NCBI GenBank assembly: GCA_030248195.1
Contig: JASAND010020557.1
Coordinates: 40,001 to 104,000 of the forward strand
DNA: 64,000 nucleotides
Reading direction: 5' to 3'
DNA from: Trissonchulus latispiculum
Lineage: Eukaryota; Nematoda; Enoplea; Enoplida; Ironidae
How positions within the stretch are numbered: position 1 is the stretch's first letter; each line of letters opens with the position of its first letter. Shown piece by piece: positions 12,112 to 23,760 of this stretch. The notes under the pieces were generated by a model. It did no database searches and was not told the DNA's origin. It saw only the letters and a program-made list of their open reading frames with translations. Made by a program: the position numbers and the translations under genes.

Positions 12112-12484
12112 GGGGGCAGTTTCATAAAACTTTGTCGAGTCGTCGAGTCTAGTAGCTAATCTACGCTGGAAATAGCTGAAGCTTGTGCCCCTGAAACGCG
12201 AGTACTGTTGAAAAATGTCTGCTAGTTTTCGAGTCGAGTTCTCTAGTTAAATTTTACTCGAGAATTTTTCAATGCAATAATTTTACTCGACAAATTTTTA
12301 AAAAATTTTAAAAGCTTAATATTTCGACCGTGGAACTATTTCACATTGTCTTACAAATTGCACCGACCAGAAATTAAACCTCGGTGACTACTGTTTAGTT
12401 TTTAATACCAAAGAAGTAACATACTGCGAGTAAATAGCTACTCGACGACTCCCAGACTCGACAACTTCTATGAAACTGGCCCCC
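12112..12484. mobile_element. MITE with GTCGAGT-rich ends (373 bp)
   Basis: Terminal inverted repeats GGGGGCAGTTTCATA (left) and TATGAAACTGGCCCCC (right, complement) differ by one base. Inside them, repeated GTCGAGT or ACTCGAC motifs and TAGCTACT blocks extend the pairing to about 50 bp per side. No clear target duplication and no coding sequence. Confidence 0.7.
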
Positions 12485-12989
12485 ACTTGTGGGACACTTA
12501 ACGGCAGTGTTTGTATCTGTTTGTTGTTGATAATAATTCCATAATTTGGCAGACGTTGTTCCATTACTACACAAGACTGTTTCGGACAGTCAACATTGGT
12601 GTTTGAAACCTAGCAGAGTAGTACTATTCTCCATGCTATAACAAACGAATTGTGCTAAGTCTCCAATTCGAAAAATAGTCAAAATCGGATGAAATTTACC
12701 ATTATTGTGCACAAATTCATTAGCTGGCGCAAAAAACGCAGCTACTTGTCACTCAGAATTCAAATTTGAGTGTTGCTTTGTGAGTTTCATGAGCTGGGTC
12801 AAATTGACCCAGTGGTTTATTTTTGAAAATAATTTCTTCTGCCCAGAACCAAGAATTTTCCAGCGACTTTGTCTGGGTTCTTAGGTGTACAGAGAATTTT
12901 GTGAGATGTCACGAGATGTCGCCGGATAACAAGCCGTTCTAACACAGCTGTTTAAACAAGGGAGTGAGACAATTTGACCCAGATTATGC

Positions 12990-13345
12990 AAGGGTTATAA
13001 AGAGTGATATTACTTTTGCAGACAGAACTTTTGAGCGAAGGCCCATTTATAATGTTTAGTCAGCTCACCTCTCAAATAAGCCAAAGTTCTTAGCGATCAG
13101 AGCAACTTTTACTTTTCTGGATATGGGCTCGCTGAAATCACGTGCCGCCACACATCCGCTTAAGTTATATTCGCGTTCTTCTGGAGGAGGCTTTTAAATT
13201 GATACCAAACTCTATAAGTTTTTTCATTATTTCCTTTCCTACTGTTTATAGCTTTAACATTTTAAAATTTAAAAATTTTCAAAATTTTGGAAATCTCTAA
13301 TTTTTGAGCTCTCAGAAAATATATACATTGTCAGACGTTACTTGA
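12990..13345. repeat. Right arm of the large inverted repeat
   Basis: This is the inverted counterpart of 8776-9034 joined to 10261-10440. It lacks the nested TTAA-flanked element, so it shows the empty site. Confidence 0.55.
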
Positions 13346-13615
13346 ATACACCATTAATACTTAATCATATACCTGCCCGGGTTTCACTCTTTGGGTTCAG
13401 TGTAAATTTGCTAGATTTTAATTATTTTGGCATAAGTATAGAATAACCAAGATTCCAATTTTTATATTTTTGAAGTTAAATACTATATCGTCTTACTGCA
13501 GTTAAACGGTTTTCCGGTGGCCAAGTATGTTCTTGGCGGCAAGAGGAGACTGCGCATCAAGAAACTGCTTCAGGTCCGGCTACTAAAAATTTAGTGACAT
13601 AGCTATCAGATGTTT

Positions 13616-13908
13616 AACGTTGTTGCCCAGTTTATTGTAATAACCGCAGGCAGTGGTGTGGCATAATTTCTGCACAGAAGAATGCGAAAAACAAGCATTT
13701 CCAATTTTAAAGGATAGCCTTCATTTTTACAAACGAACACCAACTTGTGAAGAGAATCAAATGTGCAAACACTTTGGCTGCTCGGACAGGTTTCATCCCA
13801 GAATGAGATTGGAAAACTTTTTGATAATCATTAAACGGGTTGTATGCGTATGGTCTGCAATATCTATTTCATCAGCAACCATGTCAATATTTTGCAGATC
13901 CTTTATAC
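13616..13908. repeat. Second copy of the 7948-8248 repeat, left piece
   Basis: It matches 7948 onward and carries about 90 bp missing there. It ends at CTTTATAC, where a hAT-type element has inserted. The repeat continues at 15556-15650. The first copy (8145-8160) shows the uninterrupted sequence. Confidence 0.7.
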
Positions 13909-15547
13909 TAGGCATTGGCACGGGTATTCGGGTACCCGCCGGGTACCCGAAAAGTACCCGATATCCAGTTAAAACCGGAAAAAACCCGGATAAAGCCGGA
14001 TTAATCTTTATCAAGCAGAGAAATTTTTTGGCTCAAAAAATTTTTAACCACCGAAAATTTTTGGCTACGAAAATTTGTAACCACCGAAGATTTTTTCAGT
14101 TTATTATAAAATTTACTATTATAAAAAGATGCTACAACAGAAAAACGAAGTATATATTGGGAAGAGGAATTAGTCCTGGTATTTTTCAAACATTTTATAA
14201 TTTTCTATTATTAGATTTGTTTTTAAAATATTAAATTTACCTTGCTCTAATAATTTTTTCTTTCTTTAAATTCCTGTTGGAGCAATATGCCGAAGTCGAT
14301 GACTTAATTAAAACTTAAAATTCACAAGATACAAACGAAACTGTTCGCATCAAATGACTTTTGCCACAGCTCTACGTTGTTCTCTAAACTGTAAGTGACA
14401 ATACTAATTACCAGTAGATTGTGTCAATAGTGACTGATATTATCTTGAAAGCTTACTGATTCTATTTAACGCCACATGGTCAACGTTGAAAAACTTCCTT
14501 CACTAATGGCCAACGCTAATTAGGTTTTAATGTTTGTCAACTTTAGCTGTTTCTAAACTGAATTCTGAACAAAGAAAATACTCCCAGATTGTTTGAACAT
14601 TCATTTAACCAAATGTTGAGCATACGAGCTTTTGGATGATTCTTTGGTATGCGCACGCCTTTAGTGACTGAGAAAGTTTATCCAAGTTGTTGGAGATGAT
14701 TCGGATACAGAGGAATCGTAATGACAATAAATGAATTTATTTCAAGGAATATTTAATAAATGTCTTGTAAACGTTTAATAAAAGTTATAAAAAACTTACA
14801 TCTCTCATCAGTTTTACGTTTAGTAAAGTTACTCCAAAAGCAAAAGGACAGAGAGAGGGAAAGGAAATTGAAAAGTAGCAATTGTTTTCAGGTAAAAAAT
14901 TATAAAATTATATAATCTAAATGGAAAATGAAAACACTAATCTCAACACATAAGTCAATTTATTGAACGAGTGAGTTTAAAATTTTTACATTTGTTGTCA
15001 GTAAAGTGTAGTGTCCGATCACAAAATGTTTAGTTTTTTATCCAAGACATTTTATTTTTACGTGGTTTCATTAGAAAACCAAAAGAAACGACGTAAAACT
15101 TAGTACTTGGTGCAGGTTTTGCTTGTTTGCTGCCTTTTGTGCTGTATCCATTTTAAGTCTTTAAAACTCCTTTGAAATAACTTAGGAATAAAAATCTATC
15201 CAATCTAGCTCAATATGAATAAAGACCCCCTGAAAAAGTTAAATTTCAAAATGGCCATGTAAAGACCAAAACATCCTATATAAAAAGCTATGAATAGTTA
15301 AGATACGTTCTAGTGATATATATCATAAGTAGTCATACATAGCTACTGTTGTGTTACCTGATATTAAAGTTTATCTATACTTTGATATCTACAACAGGCC
15401 AAATCAGAAAAATGGGTTAAAAATTTCTCGGGTACCCGAAAGTGCTCGGGTACCCGGGTACCCGGGTAGTGTCGCAATTACCCGGCATATGGCTTCGGGT
15501 AGTACCGGGTACCCGGGTCCAAATTTTTGGACCCGTGCCCATGCCTA
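13909..15547. mobile_element. Non-autonomous hAT-type element with 8-bp target duplication
   Basis: The 8-bp target duplication CTTTATAC is perfect (13901-13908 and 15548-15555). Terminal inverted repeats TAGGCATTGGCACGGGT and ACCCGTGCCCATGCCTA differ at one position. The 7948-8248 repeat shows the unoccupied site. Both subterminal regions are dense in GGGTACCC palindromes. An 8-bp duplication with short TIRs is the hAT hallmark. No transposase frame is visible; the interior is AT-rich. Confidence 0.9.
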
Positions 15548-15555
15548 CTTTATAC

Positions 15556-16250
15556 TTTCCTGATGTACACTAATTCGCTATGAGGGCGCTCCTTTAACCT
15601 TAAAATCTTTTGCGTCTCATGTTGTCCAGATGGCTAGAAGGTGGCAGGTGATCCTTTGAGGTTTGTTTAAATTAGCTATTCTTACGCATGCGTAAAGATC
15701 CAAAGCAGCTATTTTGCAGTGCTGGCATCTGGGATTTGATCCCATGGGATCTCATGGGATGGGATTTAAAACTCATCCCACATGGACTTGGTGGGATTCA
15801 AAGGGATCGTTTAGCCCTGCACTCACTTAAGGGGAGGCCAGTTTTTGGCCGACATTTCGACCATCTCCGATTTCGCTCATTTTCACATATTTTGTAATGT
15901 GGTAATATTTCAACAAACTCATTAAATTTAATTCGAATCTGTTGAAGAGTAAGGTCAGCCGAAAATGGAGGTATTCATGTGTTAGACATGGGAAACTAAA
16001 AAGTGATGATTGTTCCGTGCGCCAAAGAAATCTTGCGAATGGTAAAGCAGAGCCGTAGAACGATCATTTTATAAAGACTATATTGAAGTGCGACTGAGGG
16101 GAACAGAATTTCAGTTTAGATATTTAAAATTTTTCCATTAATTTTTGAAGTTTGAGAACATCCAAATCTGAGTGTTTTGCAAACTGGGGTTCAGCAAATT
16201 TGATGAAATGTTTTGAAAACTGTGAGGAGTATTTGAAAATCCTAATTCCT
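15556..16250. other. Repeat remnants
   Basis: 15556-15650 completes the interrupted 13616 repeat. 15660-15720 matches part of the 10525-10835 unit. 15828-15895 matches the left end of the TTAA-flanked element at 9039. 15725-15800 has three near repeats of 'GGGATTTGATCCCATGGGAT' type. No gene. Confidence 0.5.
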
Positions 16251-17362
16251 ACAGATCATACCTTATGACAAGTCATTTCGAACGATACCAATTGATCCTT
16301 TTCTACTCTGCCTGATTTTGAGATTTCTGTGGCGCAGGAATCTGAATTTTCAGCTATATATTTCGGAAATTTGCGTTTATTCGCAAATAACATACAATCA
16401 TGACAACAAAGCCCACAAAGTGTCAGAATATTTATTTGTGCAACATTATTGATGACTTTAGGTCCCTTTTGGATGTAATTGTTGCAGGTGAGGACACACA
16501 GTTGGACACTGTGGTCAGATATGAGGGTTTAACAGGCAGGCAACAATTAGAAAGGCGTGAAAAAGAAATTAGAATTTTATTTTACATTTTACCCTGTAGA
16601 TTGATAGTTTACTCGCCAGCACAAACACAAAATAAACCAAACAAAGTAACACAACAAGAATTACGTCGTAAGAAAAGGAAGCAGCCAGTTTACAGATTAA
16701 ACTACAGCAGTTTGTAAGCAAATAGAAAGAGCAACCAGGGTTAAGGACCACCGTTTAATCGATGTTAAACCTGTACCCTTGAGGCAACATGACAAATTAC
16801 AGTCGTCAAGTAGTCTGCGGAAAGTAAGCACGTCTGAAGATAAAACAATATTGTTAGGCAAACTATTCTACATAGGTGCAACAACAAAACACTTATGAAT
16901 GTCTAGGTTACATCTATGATAACTAAGTTTGAACCCATTTCCTCTAGTTGATTTCTGTGGTGGAAATTCAAAAAATGAGGTGTTAAGAAAATAAGTTTAT
17001 GACAAAACTTATATACAATTGTCAGATTAAATTCCAACCTTCTCAATTCAAGACTTTTAAATTTAGTTGTGTCAATCGTTCGGGATATTTGAAAGTTGCC
17101 TTTCCAGGCAGTCGTTTAGTAAACTTTCTCTGAACAGCTTCAAGTCTATCAATATCTTTTAAATAATAGAAATTAAGCGTTTCCGATGCATATTCAATTT
17201 TGGGCCTAACGTGTGCTTTAAACCTTTTAACTAAAAATCCTTATTAGGACTATTAAACACTTTGAACAATAGATTCGTAAATTTGTGTGCTTTTGCGGCT
17301 ATTTCGATGCAATGAGATTCGGGTTTCATGTCTTTTCGTATATGTAGACCTAAATCTTTGAC
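16250..17362 (-). pseudogene. CR1-like LINE, 3' part of the reverse transcriptase ORF
   Basis: Read on the minus strand from 17362 down, the sequence continues the LINE reverse transcriptase that breaks off at 23761. It shows the post-palm motif DLGLHIRK, then VRPKIEYASE and EAVQRKFTKRLPG, typical of the thumb and C-terminal part of CR1/Jockey-type proteins. Small frameshifts are present. The remainder towards 16400 reads as a decayed C-terminus and 3' tail. The exact 3' end is not fixed. Copy B (17367-23760) separates this piece from its 5' part. Confidence 0.8.
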
Positions 17363-18467
17363 TATATGTAATGAAGTGGCTAGGATTTGGTTCCAACTTC
17401 TTTCGGCAGGATTCGGGTCCGTTTTGGTCTAACAAGACACAGGCTTGGGATAACAACCACTTCAAGGCACGGAAGGTCAGCGCGTTTATCGGTAATGATA
17501 AACTTAGGCACCGGATTCTCAGAAGGTGGTGTGTCCAAAACTGAGAATTCCCTGCAGCCAACCTGGGTGGGGTCTTGATCGTGAGTTCGTTTAGGTAGGG
17601 GTCAGGCTCCGTTGATGTCGTCAGCAAGCGGGGTCGGCACTTGCTTTCCAGAAGACAATCCGGTTCAGTAACAATGAACTCTAATTGATGAACCTTGATT
17701 GACAAATCAAGATCCGGAGTCACGCTGTCTTTGTAGGGTCCAAGGGGTCTGACTATAACTACTTACTTGTTCAGGGGTCCGATATGGCTCCAGAGTATTG
17801 ATCAGGATAGGTGCCTTAGTTAATGCGACAGGCTATATACGGCAATTTATTGATACAAACAGCAAGGCTTATTATAATATGAACAATTGTGGATACACGC
17901 GTACAACTAATAATACTACCGCAAATAGTGCAATCGGCAACTTACAATACAGGTATACAGTTAACAGCAAACGGCACAGTGGTTTGCCAGAGTTGCCAGT
18001 ACTCAGTTTACCCAAATTAGTAATTATTGTAGGGACAAGGTCTTGACTCTTTAACTCGACCGACTGATTCTCTCTTTCTTTCTCTTATCGTAATCTACCA
18101 CTAAACTCTACTGTGCGGTCCCTATATGCTTGTGCTCGTGCTTTAAGTTAAAGCTCTTTATCCGTCCTCCTTACCAAGGACAACAGTATGATAATAATAA
18201 CAACTACAGAAAAGGTAAGATTAACTAGATTAAAGTGGTTAGTAGCACAAGATTTCCGGTCTGTGGGTGAGCCCGAAATGCCAGTAACAATAGCACTTTC
18301 GGATGCTGTTCGGTCACCTGGGGGGACAACGCAAGGGTCGGTCCGGTTGGGAGTTTCCTGGGAACAGTTATGGTGTTAGTACAAGATAGGTTTATATTTA
18401 ATCTCTTCTTTATGTCTTCTACTTCCGATCGACTTATAACTACCACTGATTAGTTAGACCAGAGACA

Positions 18468-18483
18468 AGGGGTGATAACCCCT
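18468..18483. other. Hairpin AGGGGT-GATA-ACCCCT
   Basis: A perfect 6-bp stem with a GATA loop. In copy A the equivalent (3062-3078) is a G5/C5 stem around ATGACAA. Arms differ while pairing is kept. It is one of a set of hairpins with GACA-like loops in this element. Confidence 0.6.
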
Positions 18484-18889
18484 CCGATGAGGCTGACGAT
18501 TAGTTCAAAAAGATTCATCTTTTGAGGTAAAAAGTAAAGAGTTATTTTAGGATACCGGAAAATAAGGTCCAGTTCGTTTTGTTAGGTTTCAGGTCCCACA
18601 GATGATTCAGTGCAATTCCAAACTGTCTCTGCCTACAAAAGTCTATGTCAATCTCTGACTCAGCAAGAACACCTACTCTGAGGTTCAAATAGTATCTGAT
18701 TCCAAATAGTACCTGATTCCAACTGTCTGATACTGGCTCTTCGGCCTTCCAATATACTGTAACTACACAGGACTGATTAAAGTGATTCACTAGTTCAGAG
18801 GCAGATTTCGCCTAATCCAGGCAGGAGATGCTCGCTCGTCCGCACCTGAATCAAATGGGTTAAAACCCATTAGTACAAGTTATAGGTGC

Positions 18890-18935
18890 GGGATTCGAAC
18901 CCAGCAACCATTACTCACATCTTTGGCTTTCTGAA
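18890..18935 (-). other. tRNA T-arm-like / B-box-like block
   Basis: On the minus strand the sequence GGGTTCGAATCCCGC matches a pol III B box and a tRNA T-arm. The adjoining block (GTGAGTAATGGTTGC) recurs inverted at 20975-20991. Copy A has the same at 3485-3545, with one change in the B box. No acceptable A box or full cloverleaf is present, so I do not call a tRNA gene. Confidence 0.4.
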
Positions 18936-20097
18936 CAAGAATTAGACTTGTAAACTTGACTTTGTTGTGAAAACTTAAAAGTTTAGCGAGAATATCGTGA
19001 CTTGGTGCGGTTTTAACAATATCGCTGCATTGAGAGTTAATTTTAAGGCGAAATACCATTTTTCGCACAATTTCATGCACTCTTGTGCAAGAAATTGCCA
19101 TTACGACATGATTTCGCCTTGTACCTCTTGTTTCAATGCAACCCAAACTGGGAGCGTGAGATTACGGTTATTTTGAGCCCTTTCGAAACAGGCGGATACT
19201 AATTGTTTTTGAAACGCGTATAGCTACTTTGTTCAAGCGTGATTAAGCTTGGGACCTCTAGTTTTCTAGGTCCGAACGAGGAAGGTAACAACTTCCTGCT
19301 TATGACAAACATTAATTAATTAGAAAAGACGTTAACGCGCAGAATTGATAAACATGTAGTAAGTGAGATTAAGGCCTCCGTTTTCCCGGGCCCTAAAAGA
19401 GGAAGGTAACAACTTCCTGTTTTAACAGATATTGAACTTCGGAAACTGATTAAACTTGTGCACTTTGTTAACTTTGCCATTATCGGAAGATGGTTCCAGT
19501 AGCTATCACTAATACCTACGTAACTAGTTGTTATTTTGCTCGTTCCAGGTACAGTAATGATTACTATTTAATATTAGCTAAATTTACCAGTTTACTGATG
19601 CTGGTTATTGTCATTTATGAAAGGTTGTGATAACCCTCATTTGTAAAGGTTATTGACTGAGCAGGGTTACGCTTCCATCCTTGCTGAATTGTTATGAGAC
19701 AGGGTTTTGCTAGATTTATTCTTAAACACGGGCACTGTCATGAAATGGTGCCAGACCGTCCTTGCGGTCATAATTAAGGATGAAATTTACGTTGAATATG
19801 ACTGAACTAACTAAAATTGGCAATGACCACATGTACCTGTCTTAAACTAAAGACGACAACGTCGGTCGCAATTAGGAATGAAGTATACTCTTAATATGGT
19901 TAGTTTGACCATAATTGGTGGTAATAATGCGTATTAAGTTCAAACTAACCGAACCTATGCTAAGGATTAAGGACTACCTTCCTTATTGGTCTTACGCAGC
20001 AGTTTTCATGCGGAAATTGCGAACATAATGAATTTTAGGCGGAAAAGATGTTAATTTGTTTTGCAAGAAACCGACGGCTGGCGGGATTTCCTTCATG

Positions 20098-20144
20098 CGA
20101 TTCGTCCGCACTCTTGACAAAGAGTGACCTACGCGGACGAATCG
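20098..20144. other. Conserved two-part hairpin in copy B
   Basis: A perfect 12-bp outer stem (20098-20109 with 20133-20144) encloses ACTCTT-GACA-AAGAGT. It is the counterpart of 4694-4740. The stems are almost unchanged while the surroundings have diverged. Confidence 0.65.
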
Positions 20145-20979
20145 AGGATGTCCCTTTTCCAACTGATAAGGACCTAATGCGGGGTCCCCGTCCTTAGTCT
20201 CACTTGCCTATTCACTTAACTGAGCCTAAGCCTAGTTTTTCTCACATAATCACTCTTTTATAGACATCTGAACACGCATACGAGGCTTACAACCTAGAAT
20301 TACCTTAGCTATTATTATTTTCCTGCATACTATAGGAATCCTAACTAATTCTAGTGCTTCACACAATTATACACAGATAGTCGTTACACTTAGGAGCAAT
20401 CACTTATTCTATCACATCCTACGCACACACACACACACACAGCACCTACACCCTTTCTGACTACTAGCGCTCACTAATCGCAATCCTATTACTAAGTTAA
20501 GCATCCGTCATACAATGCTTGCACAACTAGGTAGACACTTGATCCTCATTCACACGACAGTCAGGCAACATTCGCATAACATATAAACATCTTCTACACG
20601 ACAGTTAGACTAGCATACACTCATACCAACAACTTACAGTCATCCATACCAATCGCGCCTACCATACAATGTCATTCATACAATCTCACACACACACGCA
20701 CACACACTCACAAACATGTAACCTCTTAAGTTGGTACTTATCTACCTAATCTCAATCACACACTCGTACACACACACCTAGGGGTAATTCACGCACCCTA
20801 AATCTAATTTTATGTGGATCGTTTATGGGGCCTTAAGTACTTATTTTATGTAATTATTAGCCATTACTTTAACAAGATTTAATAAAAGTTTTGTTGCGAG
20901 TTTTAGAGTCCTAAAACTCGACTTTTAGCGCAGAACTTTGCCAACTTTGAAGAATTTTAAAACTTTGGAAAGCCGTGTG

Positions 20980-21006
20980 AGTAATGATTGCTAAGCAATC
21001 ATTACT
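20980..21006. other. 12-bp perfect hairpin in copy B
   Basis: AGTAATGATTGC and its complement are separated by TAA. Copy A has the same site (about 5430-5457) with a shorter paired region. The left arm and the bases before it are an inverted copy of the block at 18904-18930, so an inverted repeat brackets about 2.1 kb in both copies. Confidence 0.7.
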
Positions 21007-21644
21007 AAAAAAACCAAACTACTGTCAACAAATAAATTAACTAATGGGGAAGCCGGTCATTCCCCGTGAAACGCTTGATTATTAATCATTAAGAAACGAC
21101 GGATTATAAGACGAGCGATTATTTTAGGACTTCATTTAACAATTCTTTTCACACATTTGATAACCTGTTAATTTTCATACCGACCTACGACAAACAATTA
21201 CAAATTACAGACAATGACATTTTGGGCTTAACAAAGCCGTGACAAAACGACAAGGCCGGCAACTCCTATTACTAGCTCAACATTCTAGGGTCGTAGCAAA
21301 GGGACCCTCTAGCTCAGACTCAGGGGCGGGGTCCCCACTTAATACTCCCGTATTCTACATCAAAACCCCCGAATTTACTGGCCAACGAGCCTTATAAGCG
21401 TGGTAAAAATGTTGGTCGTGGCTTGACCGAAAAATACAAATAAAAGGATACTAAATAAAACAGAATAATGAGGGGCGGAGGTCAGCAAACCTCAATAGCA
21501 GAAGAGCGTCGGCTATAAAAACAGAAAAACAAAAGTAGGGACAATTCTCAAGACCTCCATCGAACAGGAGGGGTTTACATGAGCTGTCCCTTTCATTAAA
21601 ATGATAAAATAATATTAGTAATGATTTAAAGCAAAAGAACTGAA

Positions 21645-21865
21645 AAGTGGCTCAAGGGCCCACACATGCTAGAGAACTTAAAATTGGCCTTAGGCTCAGG
21701 ATACTGAGAAAAGTGGGGCTCACTGGTCCAAAATAAACATAAAAAATTGGTTCGTTGGCCTTATAAACTGTAGAAAAAACTTGGCCCGAAGGCCCAAAAG
21801 CATCACACATTAAAAAGTGGCCAAAAGGCCTCAATATATATAAAAAAATGGCCAAAATGGCCGCT
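21645..21865. repeat. Array of GGCC-loop-GGCC palindromes (copy B)
   Basis: The equivalent of 6106-6345, with units such as GGCCAAAAGGCC and GGCCCGAAGGCC. Loops vary and the GGCC arms persist. Confidence 0.6.
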
Positions 21866-22216
21866 GATTTCCTAGGATTTTCGTCCTCGTTGCGGGTCCT
21901 GGCCAGGTATAACAAACCTATATGGCCCTAGATCTGTAGTGTTCGTGGTTAATATCTCAGTTTCTTCTCTGGCCCGAAGGCCAGAAAAGTCCTACGCTTT
22001 TATCCTAACCAGGGAGAGTGCACTTTAGCCCCCATGCAGGCAACAACTGCACTGGAGAGCGCACTAGAAGGGAGGGGGGAAAGCAACCGCTCTCGGTCGC
22101 ACTCAAACGAACACTGATTAGAAAGAAAATTTTGGGGTCGGGCTGACAGTTTTGCTGGCAGCCCGATGACAGGTCATTAGTGACTTTAGAGGCGGATTTT
22201 CTTTTGATTTTGAGGC

Positions 22217-22249
22217 GAAGCTTCTGGAAGGTTCTGGAAGCTTCCAGAA
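22217..22249. promoter_or_regulatory. Perfect seven-unit heat-shock-element-like array (copy B)
   Basis: GAA and TTC alternate without error at 5-bp spacing: GAA 22217, TTC 22222, GAA 22227, TTC 22232, GAA 22237, TTC 22242, GAA 22247; an eighth unit (TTG, 22252) is one base off. HSF trimers bind inverted GAA units in this spacing, and natural heat-shock promoters usually have three to six. The related arrays at 6690 and 706 show it belongs to the family. It would make this a candidate heat-inducible LTR; no expression evidence is available. Confidence 0.75.
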
Positions 22250-23760
22250 GCTTGCCACCTTTTACACATGGAGCGCAGCGGCGAGGCGGGCCAGCTGACC
22301 GCCGAGGGTCAATATTAATGAGCTTTTAGAATTATTGCCCTCCAACTGACCCTTTTTTGATGGATCCCTGGCCCTAAAACTTGGTAGAATTTTGGGAACT
22401 TTTCTTTAACATGTAAACGTAACCAGCGGGAGAATTTACTAAAATTTCCAAACTTTGTCTAATTATTACAAAAGCTACATAATTTATTTGAACACACAAA
22501 TTACATAAACATACTCCATATAAGTACGTACGTGTACCTAGCTACTGTTTACTTTACATTTTATTATTAATGGAGGCCAACGGCCCCCTTCTTAACACTA
22601 CTTGGACCACAAGACGCACTGATTTCCCTTTTCCTCCTTGTTGGCTTTGTCTTCGGCCAAGTCTCAAGGGGAAGACAACTGTTGGGTCCTAGAAGAGAGA
22701 GGCCCAACAGGAGGATGAAAGAAACGAAAAGAAGGGGTTTGACTTAAGTCAAACCAAAAAGGAAAGACGTTCTAGAACGCCTTTTTGTTCTAGAACGTTA
22801 AAATTACACCATCAAAATGTAACCCTTTTTTAAAAAACCCCTTTTTGTTTATAACTTTCTTAATTTTGGGAGTTAGGAGGTCGGGTTTGGATTTTCGGAA
22901 TCAGCGTCAAATTCTCTTTCAGATGAGCCCAAGTCATGTTTCGACCCAAAATTGTTAAAATTAATAAATTATTACCTAATTAGTACTAACTAACCCTAAT
23001 TAAGCCTATGTAACTACGTACTTAGCTGGTTTCTACCTAAAACCGAACCATCTTCCAATATTCATCGTTTTTTTGCGTAAATTTCCACTTTATAGGTACT
23101 TTGATGACCAATTTTCGGCTGATTAAGCGTGTAATTGCCTATTAAAAGTCAATGACTTCCTGTTAATTCATGTTTAGTTAATGAAAAACGTGCAAAGTGG
23201 TGAAGAAAGGACATTCTTGACTCAAGTTATGAGTGACAACTCATTAAAACGCTTAAGATTGGTCAAATTATGAGTATTTTCCTTCGTGGGGAGTGACAAC
23301 TCACTAATTTCCTCTAAGATCCTTTAGATTTTGTTAAGACATTGCTAGTTAAAGTAGGGTGGAGTGACAACTCCGGTCATTAGGGAATAGGTGACCAAAT
23401 TAACCTTTCGCCAACAACTTCTAGATTAGTATTGTTAATAATTTAATGATGTTTAAGCGTAATCACACTTAAAATTATCAATGCGACTATGATTTCTAAC
23501 CTAATTGAGTGCAAACCTTAATCCCTATTTAAGAATTTCCCTCAAATTGAGTACTAGACAACTCCGGCTTGGCAAACACAAGACAACTCATACAGTTATT
23601 GCTTGGACATCATTTATTAATTACTTTCCATAGTGATAATTGTTGATCCTCTTCGCAGATCCATGGCAGGGAGATTCTTCTTCACCGATTCCACAAGTCC
23701 TAGCCATGTTTTACTCAATTTAGACAGATTTTAGTTTTAGATTTTACCAATTCCATTACA

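Larger units (their letters stand above)
17367..23760. mobile_element. Copy B of giant LTR-like element (probable solo LTR, 6.4 kb)
   Basis: It opens TGTAATG, closes CATTACA and is flanked by TATA on both sides (17363-17366, 23761-23764). The host site is a LINE reverse transcriptase on the minus strand. If the element and one TATA are ignored, the frame runs on without interruption across the junction, which fixes both ends. TG...CA ends with a 4-bp duplication are the signature of LTR integration. The ends share no direct repeat and there is no gag or pol, so the simplest reading is one LTR left after recombination. The length is very large for an LTR. It is colinear with copy A. Confidence 0.85.

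Noticed and set aside
16400..16717. 105-aa plus-strand protein
   Set aside because: It overlaps the decayed 3' end of the minus-strand LINE and shows no domain; likely a shadow frame.
18890..18960. tRNA gene on the minus strand
   Set aside because: Only the T-arm/B-box is present. There is no A box, anticodon stem or paired acceptor.
20095..20200. Hammerhead ribozyme
   Set aside because: A CTGATAAGG string and nearby stems recall one, but CTGANGA and the GAAA core are absent in both copies.
1931..23760. Copies A and B as the two LTRs of a single 22-kb retroelement
   Set aside because: Copy B has its own TATA duplication inside a LINE, copy A has different flanks, and the 9.5 kb between them has no gag or pol and is filled with unrelated MITEs.
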